A stretch of 64,000 bases of DNA from JASLQO01 sp002327525 (lineage in GTDB: Bacteria > Pseudomonadota > Gammaproteobacteria > Pseudomonadales > Azotimanducaceae), in contig JASLQO010000032.1 of NCBI GenBank assembly GCA_030744435.1, positions 1-64,000 of the forward strand, written 5' to 3'. The first letter of the stretch is position 1, and each line of letters starts with the position of its first letter. The notes under the pieces are model-generated. The model was not told the DNA's origin and did not search any database. It saw only the letters and a program-made list of their open reading frames with translations. The position numbers were made by a program, and so were the translations under genes. Shown in pieces: positions 9,003-17,137 of this stretch.

Positions 9003-9023
9003 GTTGATAATTAACGTGTTAAC
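9003..9023. promoter_or_regulatory. AT-rich palindromic site upstream of hpaR-like gene
   Basis: GTTGATAATTAAC (9003-9015) is a near-perfect palindrome about an A, and it overlaps a second GTTAAC at 9018-9023. It ends 25 bp before the start of the MarR-family gene, a usual place for an autoregulatory operator. GTTGATAAT occurs again at 9562-9570 downstream of the gene. Binding is inferred only. Confidence 0.35.
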
Positions 9024-9048
9024 TTGGTATCAGCACTGGCGGAAAACC

Positions 9049-9486
9049 ATGCCTCAACTCAGAGAATTCAGCGAATCCCTGCCCATGCTGCTGCTGCGTG
9101 CGCGGGAAACGGCGATGAGCTACTTCCGGCCATCGTTGCATGAAGCGGGCCTCACCGAACAGCAATGGAGGGTTTTGCAAACGCTGCACATGCGGGGTGA
9201 GAGTACGGCGGCGGGCCTTGCGTCCGAGTGCTTCATCCTGGCACCGAGCATTACCCGTATTCTGCGCCGGTTGAGTCAGGATGGGCTGATCGCCGTGCGG
9301 CGTTCCGAGCACGATGGCCGACAACTCAGGGTGGTTCTGGCCGATCCGGGATACGAGGTCATCGAGCGCATGGCGCCGATCAACGAAACCCAGTACGCGT
9401 TGATCGAACAACGGCTGCACCCAGAACGGCTGGAGCAACTCACCACCTTGTTGCACGATTTCATTGGGCTTGACGAAGGTGCGTAG
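9049..9486 (+). CDS. hpaR: HpaR-like MarR-family transcriptional regulator
   Basis: A 145-residue winged-helix repressor. It shows the HpaR arrangement: REFSESLPMLLLRARETAM at the N-terminus, LTEQQWRVLQTLH as the helix before the HTH, a recognition region LAPSITRILRRLSQDGLI, and the wing RRSEHDGRQLRVVLAD. HpaR controls homoprotocatechuate degradation in enteric bacteria, but no hpa genes are in this window, so the target is unknown. ATG 9049 has a GGCGGA upstream and gives the family length; an upstream ATG at 8965 would run through the IS3 remnant. AT-rich palindromic sequence precedes it. Confidence 0.75.
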   Translation: MPQLREFSESLPMLLLRARETAMSYFRPSLHEAGLTEQQWRVLQTLHMRGESTAAGLASECFILAPSITRILRRLSQDGLIAVRRSEHDGRQLRVVLADPGYEVIERMAPINETQYALIEQRLHPERLEQLTTLLHDFIGLDEGA

Positions 9487-9671
9487 ACAACGTCAGGTGT
9501 AAATCGGGAGGATTTCAGAAGATAGATTGATGCCTGATAATCTTAATAACCTATTAATGGCGTTGATAATAAATAATCGGACTTGATCGGGCTCTGTGGG
9601 TGTGTCGGCCGGCACGCGATGCGGCCGCTCGACCGTGGGTATGCGCTTCCTCCGCAAGATAGTCAGCGAAC

Positions 9672-9698
9672 AAAAGAAAAAGCCGCCCGTAGGCGGCT
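9672..9698 (-). terminator. Rho-independent terminator of the candidate sRNA
   Basis: On the minus strand AGCCGCC-TACG-GGCGGCT (9698-9681) is followed by TTTTCTTTT. The 7-bp GC-rich stem, tetraloop and U-tract form a strong intrinsic terminator pointing left. Confidence 0.85.
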
Positions 9699-9913
9699 CA
9701 GGTAATCCCTTGATTTTGTTCGAATTTGGGATTTGTTGGGGCACTGGGTGCCTCGTTATCGAGGTTTGGCAGTCCTCCCGCTCAATCCTCGTTGCTTAAT
9801 CCTCGTTGTACTCTTGGCTGTCCGCGGCGCTCGCTTGGAGCTTCCGGCGACATGCAGCCACCTCAGCCGGCAGGGCATTCAGTCGAAAGTTAACAGAAGC
9901 ACCGATGTGGTGC
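9672..9913 (-). ncRNA. Candidate small regulatory RNA, ~240 nt
   Basis: A minus-strand transcript is framed by a perfect TATAAT -10 box (9926-9921) and an intrinsic terminator (9698-9672). A GCACC-ACATC-GGTGC hairpin begins exactly where transcription should start (9913). Inside are a CCTCG-ATAA-CGAGG hairpin, a 14-bp tandem duplication AACGAGGATT(A/G)AGC (9780-9807) and several GGA triplets. No credible ORF is present on this strand. The GGA repeats raise the idea of a CsrA/RsmA-titrating RNA, but the motifs are not all in hairpin loops, so the class is open. Confidence 0.55.
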
Positions 9914-9920
9914 AAGCAAC

Positions 9921-9926
9921 ATTATA
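9921..9926 (-). promoter_or_regulatory. -10 box of the candidate sRNA
   Basis: The minus strand reads TATAAT, a perfect sigma-70 -10 element, 7 bases before G9913. The -35 region is weak (ACTTTT at a 16-17 bp spacing), and the sequence around it is A/T-rich. Confidence 0.6.
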
Positions 9927-9965
9927 AGAATCAAATAGTTAGTAAAAGTTTCTAAAGCAGAAAGT

Positions 9966-10130
9966 TCAGGGGTGAGCGAGTTCGTCGAGTTCACGCTCGA
10001 TACTCGCGGGAGAGCCGGTGCGCGAGGCGAGCAGTTTGTAAAAAGCGGGTACGACGAACAACGTCAGCACAGTGGCGAAACTGACACCCGAGAAAATGAC
10101 GATGCCGAGTACCCGGCGGCTTTCAAAGCC
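9966..10130 (-). pseudogene. RND efflux transporter, 3' fragment
   Basis: About 54 residues match the extreme C-terminus of an AcrB-type RND permease: GFESRRVLGIVIFSG, then ATVLTLFVVPAFYKLL and a polar tail ending ERELDELAHP. A full permease has over 1000 residues, so about 95 percent is missing. It is joined out of frame, around 10130, to the start of an adaptor gene that would normally lie upstream in the same operon. Confidence 0.8.
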
Positions 10131-10381
10131 TGCGCCGTTATCACCACGGATTCGTTGGCGAACGTGGTGCCGATAGCTTCCAGCTGCTGGCTGATCGGCC
10201 GTACGCTCCCCGCGGTCAGTTGCACACGCACCGGCAGTCGCTCGAATGTGCCGGCACCTTGTTTGTCCGGATCTGGGTCGCCGCATGCTGCTACGAGTAT
10301 TCCCAGCGACGCCAGCAGCACGCGGTGAACTGCGGTGGCGTGTTTTGCCCGCACGCTTGGGTATGATGAAATGGATTGCAT
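10131..10381 (-). pseudogene. RND periplasmic adaptor (HlyD/MFP family), 5' fragment
   Basis: The first ~84 residues of a membrane-fusion lipoprotein remain: a signal sequence with lipobox (LGILVAAC), then LPVRVQLTAGSVRPISQQLE and IGTTFANESVVITAQ, the N-terminal beta strands of efflux adaptors. At about 10130 the sequence changes abruptly to the C-terminus of the RND permease in another frame. A single deletion of roughly 4 kb within an adaptor-permease operon explains both fragments. Confidence 0.8.
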
Positions 10382-10457
10382 ATGGCCTGGACCGGTTGGT
10401 ACTACACTCCTGTCTAGAGAATCGCACTAAATACCTGATAACACAAAAAAAGTATCT

Positions 10458-11951
10458 ATGAACGAGAACCTGTATGCACGCATGAGGAGCGTTTTCGACC
10501 AGCATGGTTCGCGCGATGCCCTGCGCCTGCCAGGTGGTGGCGGCTGGAGCTATGAAGTGCTCGATGCGGCTGCGGGACGTGCTGCTGCCGTGCTTCGCGG
10601 CTATGGCGTACGCCCGGGAGATCGAGTGCTTGCGCAGGTGGACAAGCATCCCGAATCTCTTGCCCTGTACCTCGGCTGTCTGCAGAGCGGCGCGGTGTAC
10701 GTGCCTCTGAACACGGCCTACACCCATGCTGAGGTGGCCTACTTCATCGAGGATGCCCAGCCGCGTTTGTTCGTACACCGCGAGGGTGATTCGCTAGGCG
10801 ATGTATCGTGTGTGTGCGCTAGCATCGGTGCCGGTGCGACCGGCAGTTTCAGCACTGCGATGTCCAGGAGTGGGCCTTCGAGAGATGTGGCTCAACGTGG
10901 GGCGGAGGACCTCGCCGCCATCGTCTATACGTCCGGTACCACCGGCAGGTCCAAGGGTGCGATGTTGAGTCACGGCAACCTGTCGTCGAACGCGGACAGC
11001 CTGCGCGAGGCATGGGGTTGGCGGGACGACGACGTGCTGCTGCATGCGCTGCCGATTTTTCACGTGCACGGTCTCTTCATCGCTCTGCACTGCGCGCTTC
11101 TCGGTGGTACGCCCATCGTGTTTCTGGAGAGGTTCGATGCGCGTGAGGTACTTGCCCACCTGCCCGAAATTACGGTGATGATGGGGGTGCCAACGTTTTA
11201 CACACGACTGCTCGCCCTGGCTGAACTTGACGCGGAGCAGGTGCGCGGTGTACGCGTCATCATCTCCGGCTCGGCCCCGCTCACGGAGCAGACATTCGGC
11301 GAGTTCGAACATCGCACCGGCCAGCGAATTCTCGAACGCTATGGAATGAGCGAAACCATAATCAATACCACTAACCCGTTGGTTGGTGAGCGCGTCGCCG
11401 GTAGCGTCGGCTTTGCGTTGCCTGGCGTGGAGATGCGCATCACGGACGAGGCGGGATCCGAGTTGCCGTGTGGGGAGGTGGGTGCGATAGAAGTGCGTGG
11501 CGAAAACGTGTTCAGTGGGTACTGGCGAAATCCGGAAAAGACAGCCGAGGATATTCGGGCCAATGGTTTTTTCATCACCGGGGATCTCGGCATGATGGAC
11601 AGGCAGGGTAGACTGAGGATCGTCGGGCGTGCCAAGGATCTCGTCATTTCCGGTGGCTACAACATCTACCCGAAGGAAGTCGAGGCCTGTATCGACGAGA
11701 TGGCGGGCTTGGTGGAAAGCGCCGTCATCGGTATTCCGCACCCGGATTTTGGTGAAGGTGTGGTGGCGCTGGTGGTGGGAGACAACCGGATGATCGAGGA
11801 GCAGCAGGTGCTCGACTACCTCTCGGATCGTCTGGCACGTTTCAAACAGCCGAAGCGCGTCATCAATGTAGCGCAGTTGCCGCGAAACGCCATGGGCAAA
11901 GTCCAGAAAAATGAGCTACGCCAGCAGTACAGCGGGCTGTTCGAGGACTGA
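10458..11951 (+). CDS. matB: Malonyl-CoA synthetase-like AMP-forming ligase
   Basis: A 497-residue ANL-superfamily enzyme. It has the AMP-binding P-loop YTSGTTGRSKGAMLSH, the LPIFHVHGLF segment typical of MatB, the YGMSET A5 motif, the TGD and RAKDLVISGGYNIYP hinge region, and the C-terminal catalytic Lys in PRNAMGKVQK. The family activates malonate (or methylmalonate) to its CoA thioester using ATP. The normal partner, malonyl-CoA decarboxylase, is not adjacent, so substrate assignment rests on overall resemblance. Divergent from the RND remnant; the RBS (AAAAAAGT) is weak. Confidence 0.75.
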   Translation: MNENLYARMRSVFDQHGSRDALRLPGGGGWSYEVLDAAAGRAAAVLRGYGVRPGDRVLAQVDKHPESLALYLGCLQSGAVYVPLNTAYTHAEVAYFIEDAQPRLFVHREGDSLGDVSCVCASIGAGATGSFSTAMSRSGPSRDVAQRGAEDLAAIVYTSGTTGRSKGAMLSHGNLSSNADSLREAWGWRDDDVLLHALPIFHVHGLFIALHCALLGGTPIVFLERFDAREVLAHLPEITVMMGVPTFYTRLLALAELDAEQVRGVRVIISGSAPLTEQTFGEFEHRTGQRILERYGMSETIINTTNPLVGERVAGSVGFALPGVEMRITDEAGSELPCGEVGAIEVRGENVFSGYWRNPEKTAEDIRANGFFITGDLGMMDRQGRLRIVGRAKDLVISGGYNIYPKEVEACIDEMAGLVESAVIGIPHPDFGEGVVALVVGDNRMIEEQQVLDYLSDRLARFKQPKRVINVAQLPRNAMGKVQKNELRQQYSGLFED

Positions 11952-12031
11952 GTGTTCCGGAACCCTCGAGGCAACGGTGGCGCAATGTGACAGATGCGGT
12001 TTGTGAGGACACTGGTGCCGGTGCCGGGGGT

Positions 12032-12772
12032 CTAACCCAGCCAGTAACCCGACATCTGGTAGCCGATCAGTGTGAATCCGCTCAGCATGAGCATCCAGTT
12101 TGCCACGGCCGCGTGCTGCAGGAAGCGACCCGTTGCGCGCCAGAGGTTGAAGGTGATCAGAATCAGCGCGAGTGCCGTGAATTGCCCCATTTCCACACCG
12201 GCATTGAAGGCCAGCATGTTACCGACGAGCCCCTCTGGCGCGATGGCCACATCCTGCAGTTTGGTCGCGAGCCCGAACCCGTGCGCAAGGCCGAACACGA
12301 GCACGGCCAGACGTGTATCCGGCACCCATCCGAGAGTCTTGAAACCGCCGAGATTCTCGAATCCCTTGTATGCGACGGAAAGCCCGATGAGCGCGTCGAT
12401 GAGAAACGGGTCGGCGTGAATACCGCCCAATACGCCAACGAGCAGCGTGACGCTGTGACCGAGTGCAAACAGCGTTACGTAGAGCGCGACGTCGCGCAAT
12501 CGGTAGAGGAAAAAGATGACACCCGCCAGAAACAGCAGGTGATCGTACCCGGTCACCATGTGCTTGGCCCCGAGGTAGAGATAGGGCACCAGGGCGAGCC
12601 CGACGTTGGATTCGATGAATCCCTGGTCGGCGTTTGCCACACCATGGGCGGTTGCCGCGCCAGGAATAAACGATGCGGCCAGCAGCACGAGCAGGCAGGC
12701 CGCCGGTCGGGTGGCGTGCAGGTACCTGGCGCGAGGTAGGGCGGCGAATGGATCGATGGAGTTGCTGCGCAT
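12032..12772 (-). CDS. HupE/UreJ-type membrane protein
   Basis: A 246-residue protein with an N-terminal signal-like helix ending SFIPGAATA, then about six membrane helices. The core motif YLYLGAKHMVTGYDHLLFL followed by FALGHSVTLL carries the conserved His and Asp residues of the HupE/UreJ_2 family, thought to import or handle Ni or Co ions, though many members are not near metalloenzymes. No hydrogenase or urease genes are in the window. It is convergent with matB. Confidence 0.75.
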   Translation of the reverse strand: MRSNSIDPFAALPRARYLHATRPAACLLVLLAASFIPGAATAHGVANADQGFIESNVGLALVPYLYLGAKHMVTGYDHLLFLAGVIFFLYRLRDVALYVTLFALGHSVTLLVGVLGGIHADPFLIDALIGLSVAYKGFENLGGFKTLGWVPDTRLAVLVFGLAHGFGLATKLQDVAIAPEGLVGNMLAFNAGVEMGQFTALALILITFNLWRATGRFLQHAAVANWMLMLSGFTLIGYQMSGYWLG

Positions 12773-13332
12773 GCTCCGGCCATCGTAGACGCTTTGCTCT
12801 CGTCGCTCCAGCGTCCCCCGAAGCGTGTGGGGCCACTGGCTGGTATGTGCTGTGTCCCCCTGGCTACGGCAATCACACTACTGGCACAAGGACATCCGCC
12901 GCTGCCAGGGCTCCCGGAGAGGTACATGGTGAGCACGACAATCGTGAGGCGCGTACATGTTGTTAATGTTGTTGTTGAGCACCGATGGTATTGCGTCGCC
13001 GCCGTTTCCGGCCACGGGAATCATGCCGTCGTGTCAACTGAGCAGAGTGGACGGGGTCGCTGAGCGGGCGGAAAGCGGAGACCCCGAGTGTCTGGCGCCA
13101 ATCGACGCGATACCGCAATGGTTGCCCCGCGGGACGCCGCGCATCCGCAATCCATTCGCCGGACAGGAGTACGCGGGATACCGCAAGTTGCTAGTGCGTG
13201 ATGACGCTCGAGCATTCACGGTGGTCAGGGTCTGTCAGCTCACGGAACTCTGAAGCGGGTATCTGTACCTCGATGATCTCATCCACCAAGCCCGGTATAG
13301 TCCCTTGCCTGAGCCGGGGAGGAGGTAGATGA
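12773..13332. other. Gap with one doubtful small ORF
   Basis: About 560 bp between the divergent hupE-like and CoA-transferase genes. Apart from the doubtful ORF at 12957-13253, only overlapping open frames without family features are present. I see no terminator, repeat or RNA gene. Confidence 0.5.
12957..13253 (+). CDS. Hypothetical small protein, possibly secreted
   Basis: A 98-residue frame that begins MLLMLLLSTDGIASPP, a short hydrophobic stretch that could be a weak signal peptide, and continues with a polar body containing IRNPFAGQEYAGYRKLLV. No ribosome-binding site or homologous family is evident, and open frames on both strands are common in this GC-rich gap, so it may not be real. 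Confidence 0.3.
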   Translation: MLLMLLLSTDGIASPPFPATGIMPSCQLSRVDGVAERAESGDPECLAPIDAIPQWLPRGTPRIRNPFAGQEYAGYRKLLVRDDARAFTVVRVCQLTEL

Positions 13333-14601
13333 ATGGCGATGGTGGGCGGCCGAGAGGGAATCGAAGAGGGAGTGCGGGGCGGGGACCGGCAAGGACCGCT
13401 ATGTGATGTCGTCATCGTCGATTGTACGATGGCGCTGGCCGGACCCTTCGCTGGTGGGTTGTTGGCGGACCTCGGTGCGGATGTTATCAAGGTGGAGCCG
13501 CCGACGGGTGATTTGAGTCGTGGAATCCCGCCACATCCGAAAGATTTCGCGACGCCGTCCTCTGCGCGTGAGGCCGGGTGCGACTACGGCGGCTACTTCG
13601 CGAGCATCAACCGGGGCAAACGCAGTGTCGTGCTGGACCTGAAGGATGCCGACGATCGCGAGCGGTTGTTTCAACTTTGTGAGCAGGCCGACGGTTTGAT
13701 AGAAAACACACGCGCTGGTGTGATGGACCGGCTGGGTTGCGGTTACGAAGCGATTGCCCGACGCAATCCCCGCATCGTCTATGGCGCCATACGCGGTTTC
13801 GGTGACCCGCGTACCGGAGAGAGCCCCTACGTCGACTGGCCGGCGTTCGATATCGTGGCCCAATGCATGGGCGGGCTTGCACACATCAACGGCCCCGAGG
13901 GCGGCCATGGTTTTCCAGCCGGCGCCAGCATGGGCGATCTGTACCCCGGCACGTTGCTCGCGCTCGGCATGGTGAGCGCAATCCACCATGCGCGTAACTC
14001 GGGCGAGGGCCAGTTTCTCGACATCGCGATGTATGACTCCATCGCATACCTGTGCGAGACGCTGATCGCCAACTACAGTTTCGAGAACCGGGTGCTCGGG
14101 CCGCGCGGTTCGGGGCATCCCAATCTGTGTCCGTTCGACATATTCCCTACCCGCGATGGCGGTGTCGCTATTGCGGCACCCGGCCCCAAACACTGGGAAG
14201 CGCTGTGCGAGACGATGGACCGGCCCGATCTGATGACGGACGAACGCTCGCGAGATTTGAAGGCCAGAGTGGCGAACCGGGATTATGTCACCGGTGAGTT
14301 GGAGACATGGACCCTGGCGCATACCAAGGCGGAAGTCACGGCAGCTCTCGGCGGCCGGGTTCCCTGCGGGCCCGTCAATACCGCCGCTGACCTGTATGCC
14401 GACCCGCATATGGCGGCGCGGGACATGATCCAGCCGATCGACCTACCAGGCGACAACGTACCCGCGGCGGTAATGGCTAATCCAATCAAATTTACGCGGA
14501 CGCCGGCCAGGCGTGTCTCCAGTGCGCCAACACTGGACGAGCACCGCACTCAGGTATTCGAGGAATACGCCCTGAAAGACAACGAACCAGCAGGTGATTA
14601 A
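13333..14601 (+). CDS. CaiB/BaiF family CoA-transferase
   Basis: A 422-residue class III CoA-transferase, which moves CoA between carboxylic acids. After an unusual 26-residue leader the family start VVIVDCTMALAGPFAG appears, then LADLGADVIKVEPP, the NRGKRSVVLDLK stretch, and MGDLYPGTLLALG, where the Asp is the catalytic residue that forms the aspartyl-CoA thioester. GGAGGAGGT lies 8 bases before ATG 13333. An LLM oxidoreductase pseudogene and an amidase follow on the same strand, suggesting a catabolic cluster; the substrate is unknown. Confidence 0.85.
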   Translation: MAMVGGREGIEEGVRGGDRQGPLCDVVIVDCTMALAGPFAGGLLADLGADVIKVEPPTGDLSRGIPPHPKDFATPSSAREAGCDYGGYFASINRGKRSVVLDLKDADDRERLFQLCEQADGLIENTRAGVMDRLGCGYEAIARRNPRIVYGAIRGFGDPRTGESPYVDWPAFDIVAQCMGGLAHINGPEGGHGFPAGASMGDLYPGTLLALGMVSAIHHARNSGEGQFLDIAMYDSIAYLCETLIANYSFENRVLGPRGSGHPNLCPFDIFPTRDGGVAIAAPGPKHWEALCETMDRPDLMTDERSRDLKARVANRDYVTGELETWTLAHTKAEVTAALGGRVPCGPVNTAADLYADPHMAARDMIQPIDLPGDNVPAAVMANPIKFTRTPARRVSSAPTLDEHRTQVFEEYALKDNEPAGD

Positions 14602-14605
14602 CAAC

Positions 14606-15018
14606 ATGAAGATTGGTCTGATACAGGTCAATGTCGGCGTTGAGGCGCCACAGCAGGCAGATAGTGGGAATGGCTCGATTGGCCGAGAGCCTGGGTTTTG
14701 AGTCGGTCTGGACGTTCGGGCATGCCATCGTGCCGGAGGACTATCAGTCTAGATATCCGTACAACAACAAGATGGGTGCGCCACCGGAGACCAGTTTGTG
14801 GATCCGCTCATCGCCTTGAGCCTTGTGGCGGTATGCGAGGCCAACGACCGGGATCCCGCGACCGTCGAGATCACCGCCTGGTGCCCGGGCATGGCGGCCC
14901 GGAAGCGGTGGCAACCTAAGAGGAACTCGGGGTGAGCCGCCTTGTCGTCCCAATGCAGGCGTTGGGTCCCAATCTGCAGGAAGGCATGCAGCAACTGGCT
15001 GAAAGTGTTGTTTTGTGA
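14606..15018 (+). pseudogene. LLM-class flavin oxidoreductase, decayed
   Basis: Fragments of a luciferase-like (F420/FMN) oxidoreductase lie in three frames. ATG 14606 starts MKIGLIQVNVG; another frame continues MARLAESLGFESVWTF and IVPEDYQSRYPYN; a third gives FVDPLIALSL, then ATVEITAWCPG and, after an in-frame TAA, EELGVSRLVVPMQALGPNLQ to a TGA at 15016. Only 413 bp remain of an expected ~900 bp, and the middle of the barrel is deleted. An intact LLM gene lies at 50241. Confidence 0.85.
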
Positions 15019-15026
15019 GGTGAACA

Positions 15027-16442
15027 TTGAGTGAACTATGGCAAGAGAGCGCTGTTGCGCTGGCGAAGGGTATAGAGGATAAACAGTTCTCCGCGGAAGA
15101 GGTGCTGGATTCGGTGCTAGCGCGGATCGATGCGCTCAACCCGCATCTGAATGCTATTGTCTATGACTATCGGGACAGCGCGCGTGCGGACGCCAGACGC
15201 GCGGATGCGGCGGTTGCCAGAGGCGATGTATTGGGTGCGCTGCATGGCGTACCGGTGACCATCAAGGAAAATGTAGACATGGCCGGTGAGCCAACGCCGA
15301 ACGGCGTACCGGCTCTGGCTAGCCTCATCGCAACTGATGACAGCCCCGTCGTGCGCAATTTGCGTGCAGCGGGTGCCGTGATCGTAGGGCGCACCAATAC
15401 ACCCGAGTTCAGCCTTCGGGCGACCACCGACAATCCTCTGCACGGGCGTACGCGCAACCCCTGGGACGACGATGCGAGTCCAGGAGGATCTTCCGGGGGA
15501 GCTGGTTCAGCAGCGGCTGCCGGTTTTGGACCTGTGCATCACGGCAACGACATTGGCGGTTCTCTGCGCTTTCCGTCGTTTGCCTGTGGTGTGAGCACGG
15601 TCAAGCCGACCTTCGGCAGGGTGCCGGCATTCAATCCTTCAGCGGGTGCCGAGCGAGGCTTGCTGGCACAGCTTATGTCGGTGCAGGGTGCGATCGCGCG
15701 GCACGTGGAGGACCTGAGGCTGGCTACGAGCGTCATGGCACGGGGTGATGCACATGATCCCTGGTGGGTGCCGGCACCATTGTATGACTGGCCGCGAGAG
15801 CAGGATGTGAAGATAGCCGTGACGAAAGAGTCGCATGGCTATCCCATTCATCCCGACGTTCTTGCTGCCATCGACACAACCGCTGAGCAACTGCGTGAGG
15901 CGGGTTACGTTGTGGAAGAGGTGGAGGTGCCGCCGGTTCACAAACCCGCCACGGGGTGGCTGGACGTAGCCGTCTACGAGATTCGTGAGACGCTTGACGC
16001 GGTGGCGCGGGAGTATGGCAGTGAGACCATCCACAAGATCTTCGACTGGTACTACGAGATGGGTGATCTGGTCGATGCGCACGGTTATCGGGAAGGGGTT
16101 GCCGATCGCACCGCGCTGGCTCGCGAGTGGAATCTGTTTCTCGATCGGTATCCACTGGTCCTCACGCCGTTTCTCATGCGCCCGCTGTTCGACTGGAACG
16201 AGGACGCACGCAGTGCGGCCCACACGAAGGATATCTTCCAGGCCGCGATCTACAGCTTCGGTATCAACTACCTCGGCCTGCCGGCCGGCGTGTTCCCCAC
16301 CGGCATGGTGGCGGGTCGGCCAGCCGGCGTGCAATTGGTCGGACGTCGCTTTCGCGAGGATCTCATCCTCGAGGCGATGGAGTGTCTGCAACGTTACAAT
16401 GGCGTTTTTGCACATTCGCTGTGGGAGCGCGAGCACAGTTGA
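15027..16442 (+). CDS. Amidase signature family hydrolase
   Basis: A 471-residue enzyme with the full amidase catalytic triad: Lys in VPVTIKENVD, the cis-Ser in PGGSSGGAGSAAAAG, and the nucleophile Ser in GNDIGGSLRFPS (family usually GTDIGGS). It hydrolyses an amide bond; the substrate cannot be told. The start is TTG 15027, preceded by GAGGTGA; no ATG fits before the conserved N-terminus. It begins 8 bp after the LLM pseudogene and its stop nearly touches the next gene. Confidence 0.88.
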   Translation: MSELWQESAVALAKGIEDKQFSAEEVLDSVLARIDALNPHLNAIVYDYRDSARADARRADAAVARGDVLGALHGVPVTIKENVDMAGEPTPNGVPALASLIATDDSPVVRNLRAAGAVIVGRTNTPEFSLRATTDNPLHGRTRNPWDDDASPGGSSGGAGSAAAAGFGPVHHGNDIGGSLRFPSFACGVSTVKPTFGRVPAFNPSAGAERGLLAQLMSVQGAIARHVEDLRLATSVMARGDAHDPWWVPAPLYDWPREQDVKIAVTKESHGYPIHPDVLAAIDTTAEQLREAGYVVEEVEVPPVHKPATGWLDVAVYEIRETLDAVAREYGSETIHKIFDWYYEMGDLVDAHGYREGVADRTALAREWNLFLDRYPLVLTPFLMRPLFDWNEDARSAAHTKDIFQAAIYSFGINYLGLPAGVFPTGMVAGRPAGVQLVGRRFREDLILEAMECLQRYNGVFAHSLWEREHS

Positions 16443-16444
16443 GC

Positions 16445-17137
16445 GTGAGCGTCGTCGTCCCGGTGCTCAACGATGCACCGGCACTGGCCGCGCTGCTGGA
16501 GATGCTCGCATCAAGCGGATTCGAATGTGTGGTGGTCGATGGTGGCTCCACCGACGACAGTCTGTGTGTGGCGCACCGGCATGACGCGCGGGTTGTGTGC
16601 CAGGCCGCCAATCGCGGCGCGCAGCTAGACATTGGCTGGAGGGCGGCGCGTGGAGAATGGATCTGGTTCGTGCATGCGGATAGCGGTATCGACACCAGAC
16701 ACCTTGATGCGCTGCAACGCATAGCGTCGGGCGCGCCAGCCTGGGGCCGCTTCGACGTCTGCGTCGCGGATCCGCCCGGATACCTCGGCCCGGTATTTGG
16801 GTGGCGTTGGCTGGTCGGCTCTGCGATGAACTTGCGTTCTGCACTCACCCACATCTGCACGGGAGATCAGGCCATCTTCGCCCATCGGGATCTGTTACGA
16901 AGTATCCGTGGAGTACCCCGTCAGCCGCTGATGGAGGATGTGGAGCTGAGCAAACGCCTGAGGCGGATCAGCCGCCCGGTGAGGTGCCGCGAGCGGATCG
17001 GGACGGACGCGCGGCGCTGGAGACGAGACGGGGTGCTACGCACTATCCTCTCGATGTGGGCATATCGAATCCGCTATTTCTTTGGTGGCAGTCCGGACGA
17101 ACTGGCACGCCGCTACTATCGTCATGACGAGCGTTGA
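16445..17137 (+). CDS. Family 2 glycosyltransferase, rSAM/selenodomain-associated type 2
   Basis: A 230-residue GT-A fold protein. It opens SVVVPVLNDAPALAALL, followed by VVVDGGSTDDS, the nucleotide-binding signature, then NRGAQLDIGWRAARGEWIWF with the HAD metal motif (FVHADS) and TGDQAIFAHRD. This matches the TIGR04283-type glycosyltransferases found with radical SAM genes, and the next gene is the matching type 1 partner. GTG 16445 is chosen; TTG 16439, overlapping the amidase stop, is possible. No radical SAM gene is in the window. Confidence 0.8.
   Translation: MSVVVPVLNDAPALAALLEMLASSGFECVVVDGGSTDDSLCVAHRHDARVVCQAANRGAQLDIGWRAARGEWIWFVHADSGIDTRHLDALQRIASGAPAWGRFDVCVADPPGYLGPVFGWRWLVGSAMNLRSALTHICTGDQAIFAHRDLLRSIRGVPRQPLMEDVELSKRLRRISRPVRCRERIGTDARRWRRDGVLRTILSMWAYRIRYFFGGSPDELARRYYRHDER

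Noticed and set aside
9780..9807. CsrB-like RNA claim based on GGA repeats
   Set aside because: GGA triplets are few and mostly not in hairpin loops, so I list the locus only as an unclassified sRNA candidate.
12794..13063. Plus-strand open frame of 89 residues
   Set aside because: Overlaps another doubtful ORF, lacks an RBS and resembles no family.
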